Shown piece by piece: positions 1 through 6,495 of a DNA stretch of 11,526 nt. Positions within the stretch are counted from its first letter, which is position 1. The number at the start of each line of letters is the position of its first letter. The stretch is from Chitinophagaceae bacterium (GTDB taxonomy: Bacteria; Bacteroidota; Bacteroidia; Chitinophagales; Chitinophagaceae): assembly GCA_947378615.1 (NCBI GenBank), contig CANCKV010000042.1, positions 1-11,526 of the forward strand, read 5' to 3'. The notes beneath the pieces were generated by a model. The model had not been told where the DNA came from. It was given only the letters and a program-made list of their open reading frames with translations, and did no database searches. A program made the translations under genes and the position numbers.

Positions 1-452
1 GATGCTAGGCTATCAGCACTTGTATAACCACCATTTGTTGCGGCTTCTCCTCCAACTTGCGCTGCTTTAGACGCAGCGGAGGCGTCATCCTTATATTTAC
101 TTGGACATTTCAATAGGATATCTTTACATTCAAAATGATCTCCTTGCATCTTGCCTTTCAATACAATCCTTTCACTCTTTTCCATATCCTGTGGTTTCGT
201 ATTATGATAAACTACTTTCACCGTATTACCTAAAGTGTCAATTGCTGTAAAAGCCAAATAGTTAGGGTCTTTTGCTGCATCATATTCCATTGGCTGATTC
301 TTGTCTAGTTTAGCAATCAGGTTGACGAATTTGCCTTCTTTTTGTTTTGCCGAAGCAATAGTTTCATAAGTTGTCAGGTTGCCAGTAAAACTGATCAATA
401 CAGTAATCGCAATTACTATCAATACTAACATTATTATATGCGTCTTCTTCAT
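1..452 (-). CDS. ccmE: Cytochrome c maturation haem chaperone CcmE, Cys-type (partial, 3' end outside window)
   Basis: 150 codons are visible, read from an ATG at 452 to the window edge; the C-terminus is missing. CcmE is a membrane-anchored periplasmic protein that binds haem covalently and hands it to the cytochrome c synthetase CcmF. The N-terminus is a signal anchor (about residues 5-22), followed by a small beta-barrel (OB-fold) domain: KFVNLIAKLDK, AFTAIDTLGNTVKVVYH, then IVLKGKMQGDHFECKDILLKC. The haem-attachment site, usually HxxxY in the phrase HDENY, is here C116-P-S-K-Y120, the CxxxY variant known from archaea and some bacteria (System I*). A low-complexity Ala/Gly/Ser tail follows, as is usual after the barrel. 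In this phylum ccmF commonly lies next downstream, but that would be outside the window. Upstream on this strand is a TACTTTTGC -7-like box at 470-478. The family call is confident; the cut end prevents checking total length. Confidence 0.88.
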   Translation of the reverse strand, partial: MKKTHIIMLVLIVIAITVLISFTGNLTTYETIASAKQKEGKFVNLIAKLDKNQPMEYDAAKDPNYLAFTAIDTLGNTVKVVYHNTKPQDMEKSERIVLKGKMQGDHFECKDILLKCPSKYKDDASAASKAAQVGGEAATNGGYTSADSLA

Positions 453-469
453 TTATGATTATTTTGCCT

Positions 470-478
470 GCAAAAGTA
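470..478 (-). promoter_or_regulatory. Probable -7 promoter box of ccmE
   Basis: Read on the minus strand, the sequence is TACTTTTGC, a match to the Bacteroidota -7 consensus TAnnTTTG, ending 17 bp before the ccmE ATG. No TTG is seen at the usual 17-23 bp further upstream, so the -33 element is weak or missing. Confidence 0.45.
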
Positions 479-594
479 ACTGAAATTAGTTTGCAGAAAT
501 AAGTGTTATTTAATCTTAACAATGGAAATTTGGGATTGATACAATTAATTGACGATATCAGTTATAAAATATAATTGAATAAAATTTCTGAAAT

Positions 595-629
595 AAAAAA
601 GGCTGTCACATAGAAGTGTAACAGCCTTT
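595..629 (-). terminator. Rho-independent terminator of the OmpA-like lipoprotein gene
   Basis: The stem AAAGGCTGT/ACAGCCTTT spans 598-629, with an inner ACA/TGT pairing past one mismatch and a six-base loop. On the minus strand it is followed by a run of six T (positions 600-595). It lies about 20 bp after the stop codon at 650. The plus-strand side has no T run, so it appears to serve the minus strand only. Confidence 0.85.
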
Positions 630-649
630 CCTAAAAAAATAAAATAGGA

Positions 650-1324
650 TTATTTAGTTCCTGCTTCTTTGGTAGCGTCTGATTTCATCTTGTCATTTGC
701 TGAAATCAAGAATTGTACATTTCTGTTTTGAGCCTTTCCTTCTTCAGTATCATTGCTATATTTTGGGTCAACTTGACCATATCCTTTACTCGTTAAACGA
801 GTTTGTGTAACACCCTTTGATACTAAATAAGCAGTAACTGCATCAGCTCTTTTTTGAGATAACTTAAGATTCCCATCAGCAGTTCCTGTATTATCTGTAT
901 GACCTTGGATTTCTACATTGGTATCAGGATATTTTACTAACATTTCATTTAAATTATCTAGGCTAGCTTTTGATGCAGCAGATAAATCGGCCTTGCCAAT
1001 AGCAAACAATACTTTAGAATTGAATTCTACTACAATACCTTCACCTACTCTTTCAACTTTTGCAGATGGTAATGCTTTTTGAATTTCAGCTGCTTGCTTG
1101 TCCATTTTGTGACCAATAATTGCACCTGCACCACCTCCTACGGCTGCACCTGCAATTGCTCCTAGACCAACATGTCCACTCAAACTACCAATTAGCCCTC
1201 CGATGACTGCACCTGCACCTGCGCCAATTACTCCATCTTTTTGAGCTTTGTTCATTGAAGAACAACTGTATAATGCAAAAGATAGCATTACTAATAAAAC
1301 TAAACTTTGTTTGATTACTCTCAT
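650..1324 (-). CDS. OmpA-family outer-membrane lipoprotein with glycine-zipper domain
   Basis: A 224-residue protein of the YiaD/Pal-like type. Residues 1-20 are a signal peptide ending in the lipobox LYSC, so C21 should be lipidated. Residues 31-72 are a Gly/Ala-rich glycine zipper (GVIGAGAGAVIGG, then GLGAIAGAAVGGGAG), which is expected to pack in or on a membrane. Residues about 97-208 are an OmpA C-terminal peptidoglycan-binding domain, with the hallmark segments VEIQGHTDNTG (137-147) and NLKLSQKRADAV (152-163), and a closing RNVQFLI. The D and R in these segments are the residues that contact diaminopimelate in the family. The product probably tethers the outer membrane to peptidoglycan. 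It has its own promoter (TATATTTGC at 1386-1394) and its own terminator, so it looks monocistronic with a leader of roughly 55 nt. Length and domain order are typical. The family is certain; the specific role is not. Confidence 0.93.
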   Translation of the reverse strand: MRVIKQSLVLLVMLSFALYSCSSMNKAQKDGVIGAGAGAVIGGLIGSLSGHVGLGAIAGAAVGGGAGAIIGHKMDKQAAEIQKALPSAKVERVGEGIVVEFNSKVLFAIGKADLSAASKASLDNLNEMLVKYPDTNVEIQGHTDNTGTADGNLKLSQKRADAVTAYLVSKGVTQTRLTSKGYGQVDPKYSNDTEEGKAQNRNVQFLISANDKMKSDATKEAGTK

Positions 1325-1385
1325 AATTGTTATTTTTTGTTATACATCTTTTTGTTTTTTGATGTACTTGGTGAAAAAAAGGATT

Positions 1386-1420
1386 GCAAATATAAGTACT
1401 TACTAATTATTTTCTTTCAA
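1386..1420 (-). promoter_or_regulatory. Bacteroidota-type promoter of the OmpA-like lipoprotein
   Basis: On the minus strand, TATATTTGC (1394-1386) is a full match to the -7 consensus TAnnTTTG plus C. A TTG (1420-1418) lies 23 bp upstream, inside the TTG-N17-23-TAnnTTTG rule described for Flavobacterium. This implies transcription starting near 1380 and a leader of about 55 nt before the ATG at 1324. Confidence 0.65.
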
Positions 1421-1432
1421 TTTGATTTTAAG

Positions 1433-1534
1433 GGGTGCATAAAAGTTTTTCGCTTAAAGAGTTTCGTGGAGACACGAACCTCGGCAGTCTGCTTCGCGGC
1501 GTGTCCTCACGCAGCGAAAAACTTTTATGCACCC
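1433..1534. repeat. 102-bp palindromic (hairpin) element
   Basis: Two perfect 21-nt inverted arms lie at 1433-1453 and 1514-1534 (outer part GGGTGCATAAAAG, inner part TTTTTCGC). The pairing extends by T1454/A1513 inside and by AA/TT with one G-T pair outside, giving about 25 bp. The enclosed ~58 bp is richer in G+C than the surroundings and holds its own small hairpin, TTCGTG-gaga-CACGAA (1463-1478). An alternative pairing is GACACG (1471-1476) with CGTGTC (1500-1505). The element lies between divergent genes, so it is not a terminator for either, and it has no T run on either strand. TTTTA-like sequence occurs on both flanks. No protein is supported here: the 77-codon plus-strand frame across it looks accidental. 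It is best described as a mobile palindromic repeat or a structured RNA of unknown function. Confidence 0.75.
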
Positions 1535-1629
1535 TTTTAGCCTTATGAATCATTCTCTTTCTCATTCAATAAGTAAAGAACACCTCTAATTTCTTCAAAG
1601 AATAACGTCTTTTTCTACCTAATAGGTAC

Positions 1630-1893
1630 AAAATTGTGTTTGAATGTCATCGTCTGCTGCAGATGATACTCAAACACTTGGTTGAAGGCAATCTGCCGCA
1701 GAGGATGACACCCAAACACTCGGTTGAAGGCATTCTAATGCAACGGATGACACCCAAACACTCGGTTGAAGGCATTCTGTTGCAGCGGATGATACTCAAA
1801 CACTCGGTTTAAGGCATTCTGCTGAAACAGATGATACCCAAACACTCGGTTTAAGGCAATCTGCTGCAGGCGATGACCTTCAACCATAATTTT
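1630..1893. repeat. Five 42-bp tandem repeats bounded by 32-bp inverted ends
   Basis: Units begin with GATGA at 1662, 1704, 1746, 1788 and 1830, each exactly 42 bp, with a sixth partial unit at 1872. A typical unit runs GATGACACCCAAACACTCGG, then TTGAAGGCATTCTGTTGCAGCG; units differ at a few positions. The outer ends are inverted: 1630-1661 matches the reverse complement of 1862-1893 at 27 of 32 positions, starting AAAATT and passing through GTCATCG. The array therefore has the build of a small element with terminal inverted repeats and a tandem core. There are no spacers between units, so it is not a CRISPR. Since 42 is a multiple of three, a 71-codon minus-strand frame (1735-1950, TTG start) reads a 14-residue repeat resembling LQQNAFNRVFGCHP, but it lacks other signs of a real gene. 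No clear target duplication is seen at the ends. Confidence 0.85.
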
Positions 1894-2100
1894 ATAACTC
1901 AATGTTACCAAATCATGACTTGTTTCCAAAGGGTTGTATGAAATAATCAATAAAACAGACCTTTGATTTCACTATCGTAATTGTAGTAAAGATTTCTAAC
2001 CATTCAATGATTGACTAATCAGCTAATATTATCCAAAAATATTTGTACACTCGTTTATAATAAGATTCATTTTTTGATCCATAAACTGACACTAACTTCG
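1894..2100. other. Intergenic DNA, nothing recognised
   Basis: AT-rich sequence between the repeat array and the promoter region of the FAD oxidoreductase. No coding frame with support, no hairpin with a T run and no further copies of the 42-bp unit were found. The same holds for the short gap 1541-1629. Confidence 0.5.
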
Positions 2101-2108
2101 TTTCTTTG
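2074..2108 (+). promoter_or_regulatory. Possible promoter immediately before the FAD oxidoreductase
   Basis: TTTCTTTGC (2101-2109) resembles the -7 box TAnnTTTGC except for the A, and a TTG lies at 2074-2076, 24 bp upstream. The box ends only 7 bp before the ATG at 2117, so the transcript would have almost no leader. The match is imperfect. Confidence 0.4.
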
Positions 2109-2116
2109 CAGGTATT

Positions 2117-3202
2117 ATGGAAGTAGATTATATAATTGTTGGGCAAGGCTTATCAGGTAGTTTTCTAAGTTGGAAATTAATCAAAGCAGGCAAGAAAGTA
2201 GTTGTCATTGATAATGCCTCTCCAAATGTAGCCTCTAAAATTGCAAGTGGAGTTATCAATCCCGTTACAGGACGAAGAATTGTGAGTACATGGATGATCG
2301 ATAATTTATTGCCTTATTCATTTGAGGCTTATACTGCCTTTGGTTCAGATTTGAATGCTACGCTTATATCACAAAAGAATATCCTAGATTTTCATCCAAC
2401 CCAACAGATGCAACTTGCTTTTAAGGATAAGATTCCTGTAGAAAATAATTATCTAAGATGTAATGAAGATGAGGGAGAGTTGAAAAAGTTCTTTAATTTC
2501 AACTATGGTGTGGGAGAGATAAATCCTTGCTATTTGATAGATGTTTCGCTTTTAATTTCAGAATGGAGAACACAATTAATTGAAAAGAAAGTATTGTTAG
2601 AAGAAGATTTTAAATCAGAAAATCTAGCGATTATTTCGCACACTTCTGAAAGTGATTTGCCAATAGAAGAGACTGTAGAGTACAAGGGGATTAAAGCAAA
2701 GAAAGTTATTTTTTGTGATGGGGCAAAGGGGGCAGAAAATCCTTTTTTCAAGTTATTACCTTATGCAAAAAACAAGGGAGAAGCTGTGATTGCAGAGATT
2801 GATGGACTTCCTCGAAACAATATTTACAAGCATGGATTGAGCCTTGTTCCTTGGAAAGATAATCTTTGGTGGATAGGTTCTACTTACGATTGGAACTTTT
2901 CTGATTTGAATCCTACCGCTATTTTTAGGATTAAAGCAGAACAGACATTGCAGCATTGGGTAAAACTACCTTACAAAGTTGTAGGTCATTTGGCAACTGA
3001 ACGACCGGCAAATTTGGAACGCCGTCCCTTTGTAGGATTACACCCTCTTCACAGTAGTATTGGAATCTTGAATGGTATGGGAACAAAGGGTTGCTCTCTT
3101 GTACCCTATTTTGCCAATGAATTGACTGCGTACTTATTGAATAATACACCTATCAACCCTCTAGCCGATGTACAACGCTTTAGAAAAATACTAAGTAGAT
3201 AA
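2117..3202 (+). CDS. DAO-family FAD-dependent oxidoreductase
   Basis: A 361-residue soluble flavoprotein of the D-amino-acid-oxidase-like (DAO) superfamily. The N-terminal Rossmann fold is clear: DYIIVGQGLSG (residues 4-14) is the GxGxxG nucleotide loop, and D32 in VVVIDN is the acidic residue that binds the ribose of FAD. NPVTGRR (48-54) follows the second part of the FAD site. KGEAVIAEI and WWIGSTYDW lie in the substrate-domain strands, and the C-terminal NGMGTKGCSLVPYFA closes over the flavin, as the NG-GTKG phrase does in relatives of glycine oxidase and of the MnmC oxidase domain. No signal peptide or TM segment is present, so it is cytoplasmic. The substrate cannot be told from the sequence. 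It is a single-gene unit convergent with the next gene, leaving a 38-bp gap with no obvious terminator. Oxidation of an amine or amino acid is the likely chemistry by family. Confidence 0.88.
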   Translation: MEVDYIIVGQGLSGSFLSWKLIKAGKKVVVIDNASPNVASKIASGVINPVTGRRIVSTWMIDNLLPYSFEAYTAFGSDLNATLISQKNILDFHPTQQMQLAFKDKIPVENNYLRCNEDEGELKKFFNFNYGVGEINPCYLIDVSLLISEWRTQLIEKKVLLEEDFKSENLAIISHTSESDLPIEETVEYKGIKAKKVIFCDGAKGAENPFFKLLPYAKNKGEAVIAEIDGLPRNNIYKHGLSLVPWKDNLWWIGSTYDWNFSDLNPTAIFRIKAEQTLQHWVKLPYKVVGHLATERPANLERRPFVGLHPLHSSIGILNGMGTKGCSLVPYFANELTAYLLNNTPINPLADVQRFRKILSR

Positions 3203-3240
3203 TACTTTGAAAAAGACAATTACAAAACGGTCGTATTTTA

Positions 3241-4143
3241 CTAAAAAGTCCTCACAGCCCTTACATTCAAATAAAAATATTGATTAAAATAATATTGATT
3301 TCCGTTGCTGAAATATTGTGACCAAGCATAAGAAATTCCCTTTGAAATATAATTGCTACTACTCCAATAATTTGTGGGCGACATATTACCTAAACCTTTT
3401 GCCGTAAGATTGGCATAAATCGCATTCAATTCCTCTTTTGACGGTAAAAACCAATCATTATATCCGCCTCCTGTATAGTTTACACAAAGTGTTGCCGCAT
3501 TATTTACGGTGTTGAAAGTAGTAATTATTTTATGTGTATTTGATGCACCCGTACCTATTGCAGTCGCAGTTGCGCCTGAATTGTCAGAAACTTTTTTCCC
3601 ACTCCATTGAATACTATCTGTCAAATGGGTAGAATCTGTGTAATAAGTCAAATCGGTCGTATCGCATACAAGCCCATGATTACCTGTAGAATCAATGTAA
3701 AAAACGAAGCCACCTGCATAATATTGACCAAAAGTAAATGATGATTTTGCAGGAGTCATAAAAGTAACTTGTTCTCCATAAGCAACCCCGGCACTATTTA
3801 CAGCAAATGCACGGGCATAATATAAAGTTCTTGGCTTTAGTCCAGAAAAAGAGATAGAAAATGGCGACCTTGTAGTGGTATCCTTTTTATGTGAACTTGA
3901 ATCATAAATAGGATTAGGGGCTGTATCCCAACAAACTCCTTGATAAATAATCTTCGGTTTGCCCGCATTATCTATTTTAGCAGTAATCGTACAACTGCTA
4001 TCGTTTGTGCTATCAACAAAGTTCATAATGATAGGTAAATCAGGATTTATGTACGTTAATTTTTTATCATTAAATTTTGAACAGCCGTATATAAACAAAA
4101 GAGCAATCAGGAATACACCCGACAAATTGATAAATATCTTCAT
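3241..4143 (-). CDS. Lipoprotein with fibronectin-III-like region and Lcl/DUF1566 C-terminal domain
   Basis: A 300-residue secreted lipoprotein. Residues 1-20 form a signal peptide with a lipobox ending IYGC, so C21 is the lipidation site. Residues about 36-132 resemble a fibronectin type III fold: CWDTAPNPIYDSS, then SFSGLKPRTLYYARAFAVNS and a closing VTFMTPA, a layout common in Bacteroidota surface lipoproteins. Residues about 138-300 are a DUF1566/Lcl C-terminal domain: YYAGGFVFYID, GLVCDTTDL, W180, DWFLPSKEELNAIY (230-243), NYWSSS (258-263) and the closing VRAVRTF. Such domains occur in collagen-binding-like and C-lectin-like surface proteins, so attachment to an extracellular ligand is a reasonable guess and no more. 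A Shine-Dalgarno-like AAAGGA lies at 4148-4153, unusual in this phylum. A weak TAATATTG box (minus, 4182-4175) may be its promoter. Length and domain order look complete. Confidence 0.85.
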   Translation of the reverse strand: MKIFINLSGVFLIALLFIYGCSKFNDKKLTYINPDLPIIMNFVDSTNDSSCTITAKIDNAGKPKIIYQGVCWDTAPNPIYDSSSHKKDTTTRSPFSISFSGLKPRTLYYARAFAVNSAGVAYGEQVTFMTPAKSSFTFGQYYAGGFVFYIDSTGNHGLVCDTTDLTYYTDSTHLTDSIQWSGKKVSDNSGATATAIGTGASNTHKIITTFNTVNNAATLCVNYTGGGYNDWFLPSKEELNAIYANLTAKGLGNMSPTNYWSSSNYISKGISYAWSQYFSNGNQYYFNQYFYLNVRAVRTF

Positions 4144-4301
4144 TGTGTCCTTTAAAAAAAGCTAAATGTTTCGGCAATATTAATGAAAACTAAATGAAAA
4201 TAAATTTAAGATTATGTGAAGAGTGATTGGATTTTATATTTTGCGAAAAATATTTACTATTTGAATTTCTAGATAAGAAATCATTTATTCGTCATATCAA
4301 T

Positions 4302-4309
4302 TACTTTCG
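4302..4309 (+). promoter_or_regulatory. -7-like box directly before mtaB, decides the start codon
   Basis: TACTTTCG (one base from TAnnTTTG) ends five bases before the ATG at 4314. A longer in-frame start at 4227 exists, but its 29 extra residues match nothing in the MtaB family and would lie upstream of this box. The box therefore supports the downstream start and suggests a nearly leaderless message. No TTG is seen 17-23 bp upstream. Confidence 0.45.
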
Positions 4310-4313
4310 CAGC

Positions 4314-5588
4314 ATGCAAAAACAACGTACTGTAGCCTTTCATACTCTTGGATGTAAGCTTAATTTTTCAGAGACATCTACAATTGCAAGACAATTGGAA
4401 ACTGCAGGATTTGAGAAAAAACATTTCGATTCTGTTGCAGATATTTATGTGATTAATACTTGTTCTGTGACAGATAATGCCGATAAGGAATGTAGATATT
4501 TGGTAAGGAGAATTCAAAGGAAATCGCCCGAAAGTATTGTAGTAATTACAGGTTGTTATGCACAATTGAAACCCGAAGAGATAGCGTCAATCCCCGGTGT
4601 AGATTTAGTTTTAGGCGCTGCTGAAAAGTTTAATATCGTTCAGCATATCTCCGATTTTGTAAAGGGTGATAGTACAAAAATTAGTAGTTGTGATATTGAA
4701 GATGTTACCGGATTTAATGCATCTTATTCTGCTAACGACCGCACGCGTACATTCCTAAAAGTTCAGGATGGCTGCGACTATACCTGTTCATTCTGTACGA
4801 TTCCAAAGGCGAGAGGCAAAAGTCGAAGCGATAATATTGAAAATGTAGTGAGAAATGTGGAGGAAATTGCAAAGACTTCAGTTAGAGAAATCGTATTGAC
4901 AGGTGTAAACTTGGGCGACTTTGGAAAGGGACCTGATGGTAATAAGAAAAATAATGAGGAATTCCTACATCTATTACAACAACTCGATGAAGTGGAAGGG
5001 ATTGATAGATATCGTATTTCTTCAATAGAACCTAACTTATTAACGAATGAAATCATTGAGTTTGTAGCAAAAAGTAAACGTATCATGCCACATTTTCATA
5101 TTCCACTTCAAAGTGGGAGTAATACTATCTTGGGTTTGATGAAGCGTCGTTATAAAAGGGAATTATATACAGAAAGAGTGGATTTGATTAAGAAAATGAT
5201 GCCACACTGTTGCATAGGAGTAGATGTTATTGTTGGTTTCCCAGGTGAGACAGAAGAATTATTCAAAGAAACCTTCGATTTTTTACATAGTCTTGACATT
5301 TCCTACCTGCATGTATTTACTTATTCAGAAAGACCTGATACAGAAGCAATTGAGTTGAAACCAGTAGTGCCTGTTCATATAAGAAATGAAAGAAATAAGA
5401 AACTAAGAAATCTTAGTTTTATGAAGCTGCAATATTTTACACAACAGCAAGTAGGCACGAAAAGAAAAGTGTTATTTGAAATATTCGAAAAAGATGGAAT
5501 GATGGAAGGTTATTCTGATAACTACATTCGAATAGCAACCCCTTATAGAAAAGAATGGGCAAATGAAATTGTGGAGTGGAAGATGTGA
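4314..5588 (+). CDS. mtaB: tRNA t6A37 C2-methylthiotransferase MtaB
   Basis: A 424-residue radical-SAM enzyme that adds a methylthio group to N6-threonylcarbamoyladenosine at position 37 of tRNAs, giving ms2t6A. The N-terminal UPF0004 domain carries the three cysteines of the auxiliary 4Fe-4S cluster: C14 in TLGCKLNFSE, C50 in INTCSVT and C81 in TGCYAQ. The radical-SAM domain has the CxxxCxxC motif at C154, C158, C161 (GCDYTCSFCTIPKARG), which binds the SAM cluster. Further family marks are EIVLTGVNLGDFG (192-204), RISSIEPN (234-241), HIPLQSGSN (262-270) and VGFPGET (307-313). A short TRAM-like C-terminal region follows. The TLGCKLN phrase and absence of the MiaB-type C-terminus favour MtaB (YqeV) over MiaB or RimO. 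The ATG at 4314 gives the family's usual N-terminus; an in-frame start at 4227 is rejected. It is monocistronic, convergent with the next gene. Confidence 0.93.
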   Translation: MQKQRTVAFHTLGCKLNFSETSTIARQLETAGFEKKHFDSVADIYVINTCSVTDNADKECRYLVRRIQRKSPESIVVITGCYAQLKPEEIASIPGVDLVLGAAEKFNIVQHISDFVKGDSTKISSCDIEDVTGFNASYSANDRTRTFLKVQDGCDYTCSFCTIPKARGKSRSDNIENVVRNVEEIAKTSVREIVLTGVNLGDFGKGPDGNKKNNEEFLHLLQQLDEVEGIDRYRISSIEPNLLTNEIIEFVAKSKRIMPHFHIPLQSGSNTILGLMKRRYKRELYTERVDLIKKMMPHCCIGVDVIVGFPGETEELFKETFDFLHSLDISYLHVFTYSERPDTEAIELKPVVPVHIRNERNKKLRNLSFMKLQYFTQQQVGTKRKVLFEIFEKDGMMEGYSDNYIRIATPYRKEWANEIVEWKM

Positions 5589-5608
5589 TAGGAGTTACGG
5601 GATGCATA

Positions 5609-5671
5609 TTTCAAGTTGCAGGTTTCAAGGAAAAGAACGGGCAACTTGAAACTTGTAACTTGTAACTTGTA
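5609..5671. repeat. Heptamer-repeat inverted element at the mtaB/YhhN 3' junction
   Basis: A perfect 11-bp inverted repeat, TTTCAAGTTGC (5609-5619) with GCAACTTGAAA (5641-5651), is followed by a run of 7-bp units: CAACTTG, AAACTTG, TAACTTG, TAACTTG (5642-5669). The left arm also shows the 7-bp period (CTTGAAA, CCTGCAA, CTTGAAA when read in reverse complement). It starts 20 bp after the mtaB stop and ends at the base before the YhhN stop codon on the opposite strand. It could act as a bidirectional transcript end, although there is no T run. Confidence 0.75.
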
Positions 5672-6445
5672 TTACCTCGCTGTCTTTCTAAATCCATTTG
5701 CATTTAGAAGTTGCGCATAACCATATAAAATAATCACAACGGCATCTAGTCTTGGTTCCATTAGTTTGTATCTGTTTAATACAATGACTATTGCCGCAAT
5801 TAAAGACAATATAGCAGCAGGGAAAAAGTAGCTGATAGACAGTTTCTTTCTGCTATTACTATCTAAAATGTTGGATGCTGCTGCTGCAACAAATAAAAGT
5901 GAACTTATAAATGCTATCCATGGGTATTTAAAGTGTCCAATTGCCCTAGGACTAATTGCCATCCAAAAAACCAAATAAATCAAACCAAGTCCCACAGTAA
6001 AAATCAAGGAAGGGTAAACTGCTTTATTTAAGGGCACTTTCCTGATTTTATAAAATGCTAATACATGAAATAAATTTGCAAACCCATATCCAATTAAACT
6101 AATAATTAGGGAGGGGTCTTTAGTCACAGTATCTTCAATATTGGGATTTACAAATGCCCTAAAAATATCTGAAATCCAAAGAAATGCTATTGCAGCAAAG
6201 AAGAATATCTTTAGTGTTCTTGAATGTGTAGGTTTTAAGCTGACAAATAAATAAATAGCAAGTATAGGCATTAACATTACCCTGACAATTGAAGCAAGAA
6301 AATACTGCTCACTAAAAATCAGTAACGATCCGGCTATCAATACAACCCAATACAGAAAAAAAAGCCATGTCTTTGCACCCTCCATTAATAAAATTTGTAT
6401 CAGCGAAAATATTAGAATAATGTATATGAAGTACTCTTTTATCAA
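5672..6445 (-). CDS. YhhN (TMEM86/lysoplasmalogenase-like) family membrane protein
   Basis: A 257-residue protein that is almost wholly hydrophobic, with about eight or nine membrane segments (roughly 4-20, 26-44, 50-69, 79-98, 112-131, 143-162, 173-191, 204-223, 233-249). Its pattern matches the YhhN family: RVMLMPILAIYLF (55-67), AFLWISDIF (87-95), GFANLFHVLAFYK (121-133), YPSLIF (144-149), and a C-terminal VLNRYKL then YGYAQLLNANG (241-251). Family members characterised in animals and Legionella cleave the vinyl-ether bond of lysoplasmalogens. D93 agrees with the first conserved Asp. The second, in the usual SD-LLALNRF phrase, appears to be replaced by Ala (A217-A218 before IVIVLNRY), so activity is doubtful. 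The start is TTG at 6445, with a stop two codons upstream. The first ATG is codon 21, which would drop the first TM. The alternative start is not excluded. Confidence 0.7.
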   Translation of the reverse strand: MIKEYFIYIILIFSLIQILLMEGAKTWLFFLYWVVLIAGSLLIFSEQYFLASIVRVMLMPILAIYLFVSLKPTHSRTLKIFFFAAIAFLWISDIFRAFVNPNIEDTVTKDPSLIISLIGYGFANLFHVLAFYKIRKVPLNKAVYPSLIFTVGLGLIYLVFWMAISPRAIGHFKYPWIAFISSLLFVAAAASNILDSNSRKKLSISYFFPAAILSLIAAIVIVLNRYKLMEPRLDAVVIILYGYAQLLNANGFRKTAR

Positions 6446-6458
6446 AAATTAATTAAAA

Positions 6459-6491
6459 TTGTTTAAAAAGAAGGTTAACAAACTAATTTTG
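6459..6491 (+). promoter_or_regulatory. Promoter of the small membrane protein, nearly leaderless
   Basis: TAATTTTG (6484-6491) fits TAnnTTTG and is followed by C. A TTG (6459-6461) lies 22 bp upstream, within the expected 17-23. The box ends only four bases before the ATG at 6496. The 50-bp gap also holds the divergent start of the YhhN gene at 6445, where the minus strand reads TAATTTTTG across the TTG start. Confidence 0.6.
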
Positions 6492-6495
6492 CATC

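Noticed and set aside
1307..1540. 77-codon plus-strand frame
   Set aside because: It overlaps the OmpA-like gene promoter and the 102-bp palindrome and has low-complexity Phe/Tyr/Lys content with no family pattern.
1630..1893. CRISPR array
   Set aside because: Units of 42 bp follow one another directly with no unique spacers, and no cas gene is present.
2530..3149. Minus-strand frames opposite the FAD oxidoreductase
   Set aside because: They are shadows of a well-supported gene, with no motifs or start signals of their own.
3203..3240. Terminator between the convergent FAD oxidoreductase and Lcl lipoprotein genes
   Set aside because: The 38-bp gap has no inverted repeat with adequate stem or T run.
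4227..4313. N-terminal extension of mtaB (29 residues from an upstream ATG)
   Set aside because: The extra residues do not match the MtaB family, whose N-terminus fits MQKQRTVAFHTLGCK, and a -7-like box lies between the two starts.
4778..5086. 102-codon minus-strand frame opposite mtaB
   Set aside because: It lies antisense to the radical-SAM domain, is Ser/Leu/Phe-rich as expected of a shadow frame, and has no recognisable domain.
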